From the NCBI GenBank assembly GCA_019916065.1, contig CM034244.1, positions 33,107,433 through 33,171,432 of the forward strand: a stretch of DNA of 64,000 nucleotides. The letters run 5' to 3'. This document shows, piece after piece, positions 1 to 11,744 of the stretch (the stretch's first letter is position 1; every line of letters begins with the position of its first letter). Source of the stretch: Vitellaria paradoxa (taxonomy: Eukaryota; Streptophyta; Magnoliopsida; Ericales; Sapotaceae). The position numbers and the translations under genes were made by a program. The notes under the pieces were generated by a model, which saw only the letters and a list, made by a program, of their open reading frames with translations, was not told where the DNA came from and ran no database searches.

Positions 1-55
1 TAGTTTTTTGTGGTTGATTGGATTTGGATACTATTTGGTGATTTTGGGACTTTCA
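1..55 (+). repeat. 3' end of a copia-type LTR, cut by the window edge
   Basis: The sequence ends in CA at base 55. Four bases later comes a primer-binding site close to the initiator-Met form (ggtatcagagtc, 59-70). This places the LTR/internal junction of the gag remnant that follows. The start of the LTR lies outside the window, so neither its length nor its target duplication can be judged. Confidence 0.6.
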
Positions 56-2230
56 AGCGGTATCAGAGTCTTAGGTTCTCTCTCTTTTTGTTTTTAGACT
101 TTTTGTCTGAAAGTAGATTAGTAAATATTCATGAATAGCCAAAGAGAAGGATAGTCCACTGTTAGGCCCCTACTTCTTGATGGATCTAACTATTACTACT
201 GGAGAGCTAAGATAAGAGCCTTTCTTAAATATATAGATGAATAGGTTTGGAATTCGGTTACTTAGGGAAGGAGACCACCAATAGTGAGTGATACTGACCT
301 CACACCCAGAAAAAAGAAGGACTGGTCAACTGCAAATAATGAAACCATAAGTTAGAATAACAAAGCTTTGAGTGCTATTTTGTACGGTATATCTTAAGAT
401 GAGTTTCAATAGATCTCTAATTGTGAAGTGGCGAAAAAAGCATGGGACATACTGTAAGTTACTTATGAATAAACAACAATGGTGAAAATAGCAAAATTGC
501 AACGACTCACTACTGTCTTTAAGGTAATCCGAATGTTTGCAAATATAAGTTTTGAGTAATTTTACATAAAGCTCATGATATTGTGAACTCTTTGATAAAT
601 CTTAGAGAGACTATTCCTCAATCAAAAATAGTTCGCAAGATTCTTTGGTCCTTTCCCAATAGATTTCAATTGAAGTAATAGCTATTGAGGAATGCAAGGA
701 TGTAGACTAAATGAAAGTTGAAGAGTTGGTTATGTCATTACAGACTTACGAAGTAAACATCAATCAAAACAAGAGGAACAAAGGGATTGCCTTAAGCACA
801 GTTTGTGAAGATGAAAATGAAGTAATTGACACTTCTAAAGTGAATGCTAATGATATTGCCTTCTTTGTCAAGAGATTTAAAATTTTTCCCAAAAACCCTC
901 CTCTTAATAACTCGTCAAAGTTCTTTAAAGGAAAAAAAAAGATTGGAGAAGGACCCAAAAATGACAAGAAGCAAAAGAAATCTGGGGATAAGCAATGTTT
1001 TGAGTGTAAAGAGTATGGTCTTTTTACTAACGAACGTGCAAACAGGATGAAGAGGAAGAAAAAGAAAGTCTTTATGGCTTCTTGGGACAATGAATAGGAC
1101 TTAAAGAATGAAGGGGATCAAGCTGAAGATGATTCAACTGGGTTCGAAGGTGACTCATCAAATGTTTTAGCATTCATAGTGAAAGTAAATGAATCTTCCC
1201 CAAAGAAAAATTCTGAACTTGGTGATTCATTGGAGTGTTTTGGTGAATATGACAAAAGTGACACTTCAGATTTTGAATGTGAAGAAAAAACAAAAGAGAA
1301 ACTTGAAATATTGCAAGGTAAATATAATGAGCTCTACCAATAGATTTTAACTCTTGCAAAACACAAAGTCAAAGCTATTTCCAAGCTTAATAATGTTGAA
1401 GGTGAGAAAGAAAGTTTGAAGAATGAAGTTGGGAGTTATAAGGCCAAAGTGGTTGAGTTAAAAGGAATGACAGAGACTTTGAAAAAGAATTAGAAAAGAT
1501 TGACATTTTTAAATGTGACGTTGGAGAAGGAAGTTGAAAAATTGGAAGAGAAAATAGCCATGACAACAGGTTCATTCAAAAAGTAGAACTCCAGCACCAA
1601 GAAACTAGATGACATCCTAGAAGCTCAAAGGTACACAAATGATAAGACTGGACTTGGATGTGTAAATCAATCTTTAACCTCTTTAGTTCAAGGAAAAGAA
1701 TCGATAAAATTTGTACCTACAATAAAGGCTAGAGATGAACCTCATGAGGAAAAGAAGCTGAAGAATAAATCCAATATCTCTCACTCCATGCCAAGTGGTT
1801 TAAGATTTGGTAATAAAGGCTCAAAGAAAAATTTAAAAAGGAGTCAAAATTTTCAACAAAAAATATTCTTTGGTGTAAGTAAAGTGAAGAATCACACCAG
1901 AGGTAATACTTCTTCTTATAATTCTTCAGGTTATAGAGGTAATAATTTCTTTAAATCTCATATGTTTACCTCAAATTTTGCATATGCTAAGAAGTTTGTT
2001 CCCATATGTCACCATTGTAGAATTAAGGACTATATTAGATTGCATTGTCATAAGTTGTACGAATTTCCTTTTGACTATGTTAAGTCCAAAGTAAATTCAA
2101 ATAAAAATTTCATGGGAAAGGAATAAATATTAATACTTGGAACAAGACTCAAAATTGGTTGGTTGGTTGAAGTGTAGCTAAGGCTAGTGTAAATCCATAG
2201 GTCAAACATTGATCTCTAAGAGATCAAGTT
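56..2230 (+). pseudogene. Decayed Ty1-copia gag (UBN2-type) with two broken zinc knuckles
   Basis: From an ATG at 131 the reading frame reads as a copia gag: the N-terminal region (SNYYYWRAKIRAF) is followed by AKKAWDIL at about 430-450. It matches the better-preserved gag at 60822-62926 over its whole length. At least seven stops fall in the first 400 bases, most where the other copy has Gln or Trp codons, so C:G to T:A change explains them. The first zinc knuckle (about 1005-1050) keeps CFEC but has lost its His and last Cys. The second (about 2005-2050) reads CHHC...HC with Tyr in place of His. No protease, integrase or reverse transcriptase follows; similarity ends near 2150-2230, where a different remnant begins on the other strand. 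Confidence 0.8.
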
Positions 2231-2900
2231 AAATAAGCTAATATTTTGAAAAGTAAGATTGAAGCCAATTTGCAAGATCCAAAATCGGTCTACCACAGTT
2301 GGCAAAAGAATTCTTCACTAGGTCCCCAATACCTCTATAAAGAGACGATAAAACCAAAGGTGCCAAAGCCAATTTTTTACCATCGACTAAGAGTGAAGCC
2401 AAACCAAAATATTCATTGGTCGAACCGTTACAAAAGATATATTTGCAAAGCCACATGGCTAAAAAATTGATATGTTCACATTTAGTGACTCTCTCTTTTT
2501 CCACGCAAGCCTTTAGGAATTTGAATAAGCATTCCATTCCTTCGATTCTTAGCAAGACATACCTTGACCGAAATCCTTTTCGACTCGAATTAGAGCATTA
2601 GCTTCACTCCAATAGGACTTAAATCAGTTAAGGCTGATATATCAAAAAGGAAATATGACATCGATCCAAAATTAAAATGAAAAGTATTGGTCGATATCAA
2701 CTAGAAACATAGGCTGAGAAAACAAGAGCCTTTTTGGGGTAATACTCTAGTTTGGATAGTTGAATGGCATAAAAAAATACCAACATTTTTTCCAGACTTT
2801 TGATTTGGAGGTTTCGATTCTATTAGCCCACTCTACCCAGGAATGGTGTACAATAGGTTTTTTAGACTAAGGCCAGTTTCTTATGGATCTATGAATGGGA
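2231..2900 (-). pseudogene. Plant mobile domain (aminotransferase-like PMD) gene remnant
   Basis: On the minus strand, 2555-2238 reads FLAMWLCKYIFC, then LVDGKKLALAPLVLSSLY, then GRPILDLANWLQ. This is the typical PMD core: FLxxWL, then LAxGxxLALAPxVLxxLY, with an aromatic-rich tail. Upstream on the same strand (about 2850-2700) a patch with WVEW and VWKKCW fits the beginning of such domains. Several stops separate the parts. PMD proteins occur both as host silencing factors (the MAIL/MAIN family) and inside plant transposons. This copy is degenerate and sits among retroelement pieces, so it is read as transposon-borne debris. Its family was judged by eye only. Confidence 0.6.
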
Positions 2901-4250
2901 CAAGGCTTCGACGAGTGAAAAATCAAGTTCTCACCAGAGAATAAAGGAAAAAAAAGGCTCATATGAAAAAGAATGAAAATAAGGGCCAAAATGACAGAGC
3001 CAATAGGGAAGGAGGAAGAAAATACCTCTTTGGCAATGACGAGAAACTTATCCCCAGAAGTGGTGCTGGTGAGTGGAAAGCAAAGCTCTTTCTTATTTTC
3101 CTTTTCTTTTCCTATTTGAACTTTTTTGTGCTGATCTTTCACCATAGATGAGAGCTCGGAAACAAAATATAGCAAAATATAAAGAAAAAGATTGGAGAAG
3201 GAAAGAGTGAAAAAGTTACTTACCAACGCATACCCTGGTATATATATGTGAGGCAGACAAAAAGGTGAAATGATAAAGATTGCAAGTTAACATCATCAAA
3301 GCCATCTTTCCAGTGCAGAATCCGAAAAGGTGATTTGATAGGGGGCATTGTTTATCCCCATAACCCTCATCCAATTTAAAGATGACACGTGGCCTAATAA
3401 AAGGCTTTTAGTAGCTGTAGTCGTTAAGGGAGTTGGAAAGTTGACTTAAAGTTTGATTAAGGCCGACTGAAGAAACCTTCTTGAAAAGGCTCTCATACAT
3501 TGGCCCCAGTTATATATCGGTCACAATAAACGATCAAGTGATCGATATGGAAGAAACGATAGGTGTGTAACAAAAATATAACATTGATCACCAGAAGCTT
3601 AATGATATCGGTCGTCATTATTGATATGAACAAGCTAATAAAGAAAATACTAGGAGTTTAGGTTGGATAAAAGCATATCGGCCATATATAATTAAACCAG
3701 AATAGTTAAGATATATATTTTCGCCCTAAAATTACAGGAGTAACGTGGTAGGAAATCGTTTCCCAAGAACATGCAGAAGTGGAGGACGTATAGGTCTTGT
3801 CCTACTAGATATGTCTATTTATACCTGAAAGAAAGAAAGAGAAAGGGTTCCTCAACCAACATTCCCATAGCAGATTTCTTTTTTAATTTTAATCTTTCTG
3901 GCTTTTGGCAAAGTTAGAGTAACTTTAATTTAGTTTATCTTTAATCTATGCAAAGTCATCAAAATTGTATCTGTGTATGATTTTGATCACTTATGTTCGT
4001 TCTTCTCTAGAGTTAAAAACAGATATCCATAAATGGCTAGAATTCATGTAAGTGTTGTAGCATATATTTATTTCCTTAATGTATTACTTTCTTATGTTTA
4101 TGTTTATCTGTGATTACTACATATCTGTATTTGAGTCTCTGTAGAGACAAGAAAATCTCACATTATTAATGCATGATATCTAAAATTTTATACTTTTTGT
4201 GAATCCTTTGAATCTTAACACGTCCACACTCACACAGAATAGCATATTCA
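2901..4250. other. TE-like non-coding stretch, possible LTR remnant from about 3349
   Basis: No gene is visible. A purine-rich tract (gataggggg, about 3336-3345) lies just before TGTTTATCCCC. A G-box-like acacgtgg (about 3387) and a TATA-like tatttatac (about 3827) with a downstream pyrimidine-rich leader follow, which is the order found in an LTR. No second copy, 3' boundary or target duplication was found, so this is only a possibility. Confidence 0.3.
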
Positions 4251-5239
4251 AGATAAAATCGTGAAAAGAACATGCGTTTGTTTGTTCTTATCACAAACAA
4301 AAACATAATAATTTAAAATAGTAATATAGAAAAAGGTTCACAAAAAAAAATTAATAGATTAATTAAAATGTAATTTTTTATTTAATGTTTACTTTATTAG
4401 ATCATTAATTGAAAAAATAATGAGAATTTATTATGTATAATTACTAATTTATATATAATAATGATTTAAAATATTAACGCGAAGTACAATAATTTAAACT
4501 ACTAATATTAAAAAGGTTTACAAAATTTTTTAATAAATTAATTATAATATAATTTTATATAAAAAATATATTTCATATCATAATATAAATATTTTTTTTA
4601 TTAATACAAAAGGTATAAAAGGTAATTTTATAACATTGAATTAGTCAAAAGTTACTTTTTGGATATAAAATTTAATAGAAAGGGTTTAAATGATTGTAAT
4701 AAAAATTTCAAGAGATTTAAGAAGTGTTTGAAGTAAAAAAAAAATTAGATAAATTGTGGGTTCGTAATTTGTGTAATGAGATAAAAAAATAATTTTTAAA
4801 GATTTTCAGATAATTATAATACGCTAATCGCATCCTTAAGTGTACATTTATAAAATCTATAAAATTTAAATATACGAAATTAAAATCACTGAAATCTGAG
4901 TAAAATAAACCCTAAAATTAATAACACAGTAAAAAAAAAAAAAATTAACTTGCAAAATAAGGGTTATCGAGAGTAGAGAATTCCCTCAAAAGCTCTGTAT
5001 GGCAGTGGACTTTCCCCTTCACAAGGGGGTAACCCAACCGAGAAAGGAAAGATAACTAATGCTCAAAGAAGGTACCACTGGAACTGCCTTCTGCTGCATA
5101 ATAAATGCAGCTCTATTTGACAACAGTAGTGAACCAGCGTTTGGGGAGAGCACTGTGCAGTTTAACTTTCTATAATACTAGTAATAAAAAAAGGTTGTAC
5201 TCTCTATACATATATATATCAATATAGATAACATATACC
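4251..5239. other. AT-rich intergenic DNA without a visible gene
   Basis: Both strands are full of stops. It holds one diverged copy of a short repeat seen elsewhere in the window (4715-4835, listed separately) and some A/T homopolymers. The stretch around 4980-5160 is less AT-rich and could belong to the upstream region of the ABCG exon, but no motif settles this. Confidence 0.6.
4715..4835 (+). repeat. Short dispersed repeat 'R', copy 1 (diverged)
   Basis: Contains the family core gttcgtaatttgtgtaatg followed by agataaaaa and an AT-rich tail. It is recognised only by similarity to six other copies near 10.3, 25.0, 25.3, 28.8, 30.8 and 58.9 kb. Confidence 0.55.
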
Positions 5240-5521
5240 CATCAGCTTGAGATTGAATTTGGAAAGTAAAAAAACTAATTTTTTTTAGCAAGTAGCTATT
5301 AACTACTAACTAACTACTCAAAATTAATTTCTTTTTTTTGGAAAGAAAAAAAATTAATTTTTAAATAGTTAATTTTTTAACTTTTGTTAATTTAACATTT
5401 TTATTTTTTTATATTTGAAAGAGGTATAAAATATAAAAAATAATTTTAATAATTAAAAAAAATAAAAAATTAATAACTGATAGCACTAACAACCAGCTGC
5501 TGCTATCAAACGGAGCCTAAT
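5240..5521. mobile_element. MITE-like foldback repeat
   Basis: AT-rich segment with internal actaactaactactc runs and an end reading ctatcaaacggagcc followed by taa. Inverted, that end resembles the GGCTTTGTTTGG-type ends of Tourist-like MITEs in this window. A related segment lies at 35815-36070 (shared taactactcaaaa block). The left end is not clear, so the class is tentative. Confidence 0.4.
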
Positions 5522-5611
5522 AATATACATGAGTAGTAAGAATGAGTTTGGTGGATATTCATTTCATTCCTTTGCCTTGCATTGTTTCAAACACTCAAGA
5601 GTCAAAGAAAA

Positions 5612-5873
5612 ATGAGCATGGCGATAGAGGGGGCAAATGGCGGCTCTAGTGGTGCTGTAGATCTCGAGAAGGGAGTTGATCAATCAATTGGTGGAAGAGA
5701 CGCAATCTACTTGGTGTGGGAAGATCTAATAGTGGTCCTCCCAAACTTTGGGAGTGGATACACGAAGAGGTTACTCAATGGGATTACTGGCTATGCTGAG
5801 CCTGGTAGGATCATGGCTATCATGGGTCCTTCTGGCTCCGGCAAGTCCACTACCCTTCTCGACTCATTGGCAG
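5612..5873 (+). pseudogene. Orphan first exon of an ABCG (white-brown complex) half transporter
   Basis: The 87 codons start at ATG 5612 (a second ATG at 5618 is also possible). The frame contains [35 protein letters not shown] and a Walker A motif [11 protein letters not shown], the start of the nucleotide-binding domain of plant ABCG/WBC exporters of the ABCG11/12/15 type, which move cuticular lipids at the plasma membrane. The exon ends at LAG in phase 1 before a GT donor (5874), where intron 1 is expected. None of the later exons (Walker B, signature motif, membrane domain) can be found in the next 7 kb, so this is a truncated fragment or a gene pushed apart beyond recognition. Oddity: an extra Thr codon directly after GKST compared with the usual GKSTLL. 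Confidence 0.75.
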
Positions 5874-6067
5874 GTTCTCTCTCTCTCCCTCTCTCTCTCT
5901 GTGTAAAACCTATGTTAGTATATATCCATGTTCAGTATGTTTTGCGAAAGAGTTCTAGAATGTTGATGAGGATTACTCGGATCCAGGTAAATTAATGTGC
6001 ATGTTTTGCATGAAACTTTTGAGGTGATTACAGGACACATTAATATACATATATATATAATCTTGTT

Positions 6068-6107
<40 letters not shown>

Positions 6108-6216
6108 AATCTTTTTTGGGAAGATATACATATATATAATCTTGTTTATAAAGCATTAAGAGAGCGTTTGGAGCTACAAATTTTCTTAAAACACTCCAAA
6201 AATTTTCAAAAGTTTT
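5874..6216. other. Former intron sequence with AT microsatellite
   Basis: It begins with the GT donor and a CT-rich tract, then holds a (TA)n run at about 6073-6101. There is no coding signal. It runs up to the target duplication of the Tourist-like MITE. Confidence 0.55.
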
Positions 6217-7028
6217 TAAGGTGGTATTTGATTTACTTTTCTATTTTCTATTTTACTATTTTTGTTTTATGTGTTAAAAATCTCAAAATAAGAAAATAAA
6301 AAAATGTTTTGTTTTCTTTATTTTGAAAATTTTTTTAATTTTTGTTAAAAACTCTTAAAATAACTTTTTATCATTTTTTATTTCATGTATAAACTTATTT
6401 TCTATTTTCGAAAACAAATTTTGATAACACAAATAACTAAATGAGTTTTGAGTTGTTTTCTTTATTTTTAAAAGTATAATATGAAAAGTAATCTCAAAAT
6501 AGAAAATAAAAAATAAAAATAAAGAACAAAAAATAGAAAAATAAATCAAATTTAGGGATGTAAATCGGGTCGACTCGCCCTTGCCACCCCAGCCAATCTT
6601 CAGGTCGAGTCAAGGGTCATGCAACCCCGCCCCAACCGACTCGGCCTATTTTTAATTTTTTTTATTTTTTAAAAGAAAATAAAAAACAAAATAAAACTTA
6701 AACAAACACATTAAAATCATTATTGATAAAAATTAAAATTTATTACACAACAACCAATTACATAATTAACATTAAATTTAAAATTACAATTTATAAATGT
6801 AGAATTATAAAAAAAAATAAATAAATGATAGAGTAATTAATAGGTGCATCATTTCACATCTTATACATCCCAACTAGGTTGACACTTATAAGAGTGACTA
6901 TCATTTGTAAGTATTACTCTATCTATATATAATTATTATTCATCACTAAATCCACTAGTGTGTTATTCTCTTTCACCTAAATATATTGTATCAAAATCAA
7001 GGGCAAGTTACTTTTTTTCGGCATCTTC

Positions 7029-9019
7029 CTATTGTCTATTTTCTGTAAGATACTAATCTTGTAAACATATCAAGGCTTTTACAGTCGGAGGGGCCAATCG
7101 ACTCCTAAATTGGCTAATAACGCGTCTACTAGCACTAAATGTTTGCTCAGATGCTGCGGTAGAAACTAAAAATGCGAGTATATCACAAGTTAAAGCTGAA
7201 AGAATTGAAAACTTTGATTGTTGTCCTTTCCACCAGTCTAAAAGACTAAAATCATCTTCATTTTCTATTGGAGGTGTACTAAGATAACGTTGGAGGTCGG
7301 ATGAATTTGAACTTGCACTTGTTGATGCATCTATCCGTCGGGATGTTATTTTTATCCAAAGGATGTATTGCCACCAAAGTGTCGGTGAGAAGAGAACATT
7401 GTGGCCATAGTTGGTTGGACAGTTGTACGACTGCTATCATATTGACCCAATAGAGCTTACATTTGCTGTTTAATTTTATTTAATTGTTCTTGGGCACTTT
7501 CATGCCCATATATCATCTCTAATAATTGAAAAAAAAGCTTTTCTTTATACCTAGGATCTAAAATAGTAGCAATACCAAAATGTATGGGAAGTGGGTCAAA
7601 ATATTTATCAAATTTTTCTTTCAGTACAACAACCAAAGGAGCATAATATTCTTGGGTACTATATTTGTTAAAAATTTCATCCATAACCCCTAATTGATAA
7701 ATAACAGTAGAAGAAGTAGGATAATAAATTCCACAAAATATTTTAGTATCAACATCAAAAACATGTAAAAAATCTTTGTAAAAAATTACGTTTGCCCAAT
7801 CAATTGGCTCAATACTATCTTATCGAATAGCTTGATTACTTAAAATAAATAAATCAATTGCTTTATGATATTTAATAGCAACTTTTTACATTATATAGGT
7901 TGAATTCCATCTTATATTAATTTTCATTGGTAATTTTCCAGGTTTTAAACCAATTTGACTGCATATGCTAGCAAATAGACTAATTCTTGTTAGAGAGCTC
8001 ATGGCACAAACTACAGTTTTTTTTATTTTTACAATAGAAGATTCATAAATGTCCAATCCATCATTTACAATAAAATTAAGTATATGGGCACAACAACGAC
8101 CATGAAATAGTGGACCATTTGCAGACAAAACGTTAGTTAAATAATTAAAACAAACATCAATATATGAAGTATTGTCTAAAGTAATAAAAAATATTTTTGT
8201 ACATAATTGCCACGATACAAGTTCATGTAAAATAAGTTCCCCAATGCTAAATCCAGTGAAGGGTTGTTCAACTAATTTAAATGAAATAATGTGTTTATTT
8301 ATTTTTCAATTTTTATCAATATAATGTGCAATTATACAAAGATATTCAATATCTTAGCAAGATTTCCACATATCGGCGGTCAAGCAAACATTTCCTTCAA
8401 AATTATTAAAATAAGTTCTTAATTCATCATTTTTTGATTCAAAATCTCATAAAACTTTATTTTTGAAGTATTTCTTGAAAAATCGCGATATTGTGGCGTA
8501 AAACTATCGCGAATAAATTCTTCAAAATGTCAATTTTCACTCATTGTAAAGGGTTGCTTATCTTTAACAATATATCTAACTAAATTATTTTGTATTCTTA
8601 CAGGGTCATAAGAAAAAAATATTTAAATTACCCCCTTCATTACCTAATTGAGTTTGTGTTGTACGTGAAAAATATTGATCAATTAAACTATTAATGCGAG
8701 AATCATGTTGGTGCCTTCTATTTAAATATTTTTTTAAATGACTAATTCTAGATATATTTCTACCATCTAATAAATCCTCACAAATAACGCATTTAGCCTT
8801 ATGCATTCCATCATCATGTGAAATTCTAATAAAAAAGTCCCATACTTTTGAAGTGCCACACTGTTGGGCGTGGCGGGAAGATGATGCACCAACATCACCA
8901 ACTGTGCTAGTAGATGTTGGTACTTGTGGTGATGCAAATTGTTCCATTTGTTCTTGAAGGGAAAAGGATATTGAGTCTCCACCCTCCAAATCAAAAAAAT
9001 GGGTATCCCGTGTATTCAT
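7029..9019 (-). pseudogene. hAT transposase with BED zinc finger, inactivated
   Basis: The N-terminal part (9019-8606, 137 codons) has a BED finger: CVIC at about residue 85, then SHLKKYLNRRH. Later fragments read FHGRCCAHILN and RWNSTY (8128-7886), the RNase-H-like core region of hAT transposases, and LDPRYKEKLF (7684-7457). Near the C-terminus (about 7240-7080) comes the hAT dimerisation region: DWWKGQQSKFSIL and VSTAASEQTFS with RRVIS. The segments are split by stops and frame changes. One stop is a TAG where the family normally has Trp in QDWY. It is unlikely to be functional, but the preserved motifs suggest moderate age. Confidence 0.85.
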
Positions 9020-9288
9020 TTAGAAAAAATAATTTAATTAAAAAAATTAAATTATATAAATTAAAAAAATGTATGCATGCAAATTAAAAATAATAATTAA
9101 ATACTAATTTGAAATAATTTGAAGCCTTGAATCACTTAATTTTGAAATCTTGACTTCAAAATTGACAAAATCAAATGCACTTAAGCACAATTGAAGAGCA
9201 CACTTGAGTGTTGGTAGCTTGGTAGTGTAGAAATTTGGAGAGAAATTTTGTTAAATTTTTGTGAGGGTGAGTGAATGTGAGGGTGGGG

Positions 9289-9296
9289 TATTTATA
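9289..9296 (-). promoter_or_regulatory. Probable TATA box of the hAT transposase
   Basis: The minus strand reads TATAAATA about 270 bases upstream of the transposase ATG (9019). It lies in the otherwise non-coding leader inside the element, followed by a C-rich sequence. Inferred from motif and position only. Confidence 0.45.
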
Positions 9297-9654
9297 ATGG
9301 AAGAGGGTAGGGGTTTTTGTAATTTTTTGAGACTTGTTTGCAATTAAAAAAAATTAAAATGGACTGTTGGTGGGCCCAAACAGTTCACCGCGGCACTGCC
9401 ACCCCCAACGGCTAATTGCGTAATTACATAAAAAAATGTTATGCTGTACTGCCAGAATAGTAAAAAAAAAAAAAAAGAAAAGGAAATGGAAGCGAAAGGG
9501 GGCGGGGGGCACGCAGGGCGGGGCGGCGTGGGTCGGGCCTCGGGTCGGGTCAAGGGTGACCCAAGCCCTGACCCGAGGGGGAGGGGTGGGCCGGGTCCAT
9601 ACGGACGCTGGGCCGGGCCGGTCCCATTTATATCTCTAATCAAATGGCACCTAA

Positions 9655-11744
9655 ATTTTTACAATCAAATTTTGTCACATATTACTTTTATTGCATCACT
9701 TCAACATATATTTTTTTTAATTTTTTTAGTAACTTTTTGAAACTCCAAATCCCCCATAATAAGGTATCACTTGAGTGTGATCTTATCCTAGTATGTGTTC
9801 TAATATTGATTGTGGGTAAATATACAGAATTTTCATCTTACAAATAAATATATTGGTTAAGGGGTTTCAGGGTTTTCATTAACCATTAACGAGTGCCTCT
9901 CGAATACAAGTTAACAGAACCCATAAATAAAAAACATCTCCAGCTTCCTCTTTCCAAAAGGCTTCTTTCTGGATCACAACAACGGAAAAATCAATGGTTA
10001 AGATTCAAGGACGGACTTATGATTTATAATAAGTAAATGTAAATTTATATTTTTATGATAAGTATAAATAAAAATAACAATATGGTGTAAACAAAACATG
10101 AAAAAAAAATATAATTTATAAAAAAAGATAACAAAAATTAATAAATTTTTTATATAATTTCAAATGAGCAGAATGATTGACTTTGTTTGAGTCCGACCAG
10201 GGTGACTCGTGAGATTGGACCGTTCATTTCTCTCTGTCTCTCAAAGATGAGAGATAAAACTAGGATGGATACCAAGTCATTCACGGTGGTAATCTTGGGT
10301 GATCTTGGAGTAATAAAAAAAGATAAAATAGGAGAAAATAAGATAAGTTATGAGTTTATAATTCGTACAATGAGATAAAAAATGAATAATTTTTTAAAAA
10401 TTTCAAAAATTTTTAAAAATTTATAACAAATCAAACGAAACCCTTATTAGACCGAGAGAGCTGATGCTGGATTGGAGATAACCTCGTAACATCCATGGTT
10501 ATCTCATTTATTTAATTTAATTTCATTTATTAAAGTTAATTAAAATTTTAAGTAAAAAAAATTAGAGACCTCTTCTAATTGTTAAAATAAATCGGAAGGC
10601 CGAAAGGCTCAAAATTTAGGACTTTGTTTGAGAACTTTAAAAACAAAAGTTAGTTTTAGTGGTTCTAGGTTTTTTTTTTTTTTTTTAATGGCCAAAATTA
10701 TTTTGTTATATTTTAGATTATTTCTAATAAATACATCAAATTAATATAACAATTAACTATAAAAATTAATTTTTTGCTCTTTCGAAATGTAAAAAAATTT
10801 AACTTTTTAATAACCGGCTGTTAAAATGATTGTTTTTTTTCTTCCTGAACTAAATCTAAGACAAATGCCAGACATTCCATCTTAGCCTCATACTTATGTA
10901 TCATTCTTGGAAAAAGTGCATTCAACCATAATTGTGTTTGGAGTATCAAATTTAATTACAAATCTTTAATTTTTTTAAAAAATTTCTATCTTTTTTAAAT
11001 TTCTCTATGCAAAGAACTCCAATTTTTACCAGCTTCTTATAATTTTTACTAACTTTCACCAATCTTATTTATCTTTCACCAACCATTTTTTTTTTTACTT
11101 TTATTAAATTTTTACACTTTTCGAGAAACACCAAATATTTAAGAATTTAAAATATCTACTTTTTATTTTTTTTTCCACAATTTGGCACTCTAAATAAGCA
11201 CTAAAGCTTTATTTGTGATAAGTAGCTGAATGCTCAGTTTTTTTATTTTTTTAAATGATCAAAATTATCATTTTATCTATGGAGAACAAAAATGCCAAAT
11301 GAATAAAAAAAAATTAAATAACTAACCACTAAAACTAAAGTTTATTTTTTGCAGATACAAAAATTGTTAAATTTTTAGTTAGTTATACAAAATTAATTTT
11401 TTAAAAAAAATATATATTGAGAGGAGGTTAAGAACCGTTTATTTAAAATTTAACGGTTGATTTGTATTCACATATTTTTATTTTTATTTTATTTATTTAT
11501 TTTTGAACTCGTTGCGGCCACACCTCGAACTGGGCCTAATTTCCTGTCTCATACTTTCCGTATATGTGTAACACATATGGGATCGCATGCAAAAGTTTTT
11601 AGGCAGAGCAGTCATACATGCTTCTAACGACATGATATCTTGTTATTGTAAGGACATATTTTTTAATTCAAAAAAAAAAAACAAATAATTCAATAATAAC
11701 AGCTTTGTAAGATTTTGTGATTAAGAGTTTTTGTTACTAAATAT
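9655..11744. other. AT-rich intergenic DNA without a visible gene
   Basis: No reading frame with recognisable protein features. It contains repeat R copy 2 (10290-10445), several poly-T and poly-A tracts and scattered MITE-like sequence (for example ggactttgtttgagaac at about 10619). The stretch around 11505-11640 is less AT-rich but unexplained. Confidence 0.6.
10290..10445 (+). repeat. Short dispersed repeat 'R', copy 2
   Basis: Core at about 10345-10385 (tataattcgtacaatgagat) followed by aaaaatgaataat and an AT-rich arm that ends in aacaaatcaaacgaaaccct. This is the best-preserved right end of the family. Confidence 0.65.

Larger units (their letters stand above)
6553..9638 (-). mobile_element. 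hAT DNA transposon with TIRs and 8-bp TSD
   Basis: The left terminus is TAGGGATGTAAATCGGG. The right terminus, reversed, is TAGAGATATAAATGGGA. The flanking 8-mers are atcaaatt (6545-6552) and atcaaatg (9639-9646), a hAT-type target duplication with one mismatch; the right copy agrees with the end of the MITE it interrupted. Just inside both ends are GC-rich subterminal stretches (gggtcgactcgccc; gggccgggccgg), common in plant Ac-like hATs. The element encodes a degenerate transposase on the minus strand and is about 3.1 kb long. Confidence 0.88.
6217..9654. mobile_element. Tourist-like MITE (about 338 bp) split by a hAT element
   Basis: The left end ggtggtatttgattta starts at 6220 after the trinucleotide taa (6217-6219). 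The right end aaatggcacc finishes at 9651 and is followed by taa (9652-9654). If the hAT at 6553-9638 and one copy of its 8-bp duplication are removed, the two ends become matching inverted repeats (GGTGGTATTTGATTTA against GGTGCCATTTGATTTA) flanked by a 3-bp TAA duplication, as expected for PIF/Harbinger Tourist MITEs. The inside is AT-rich and non-coding. A second copy of the family is at 16332-16656. Confidence 0.75.

Noticed and set aside
9344..9740. Overlapping open frames of about 100 codons on both strands rich in Gly/Arg/Pro
   Set aside because: They come from the GC-rich subterminal repeats of the hAT element; no protein-like features.
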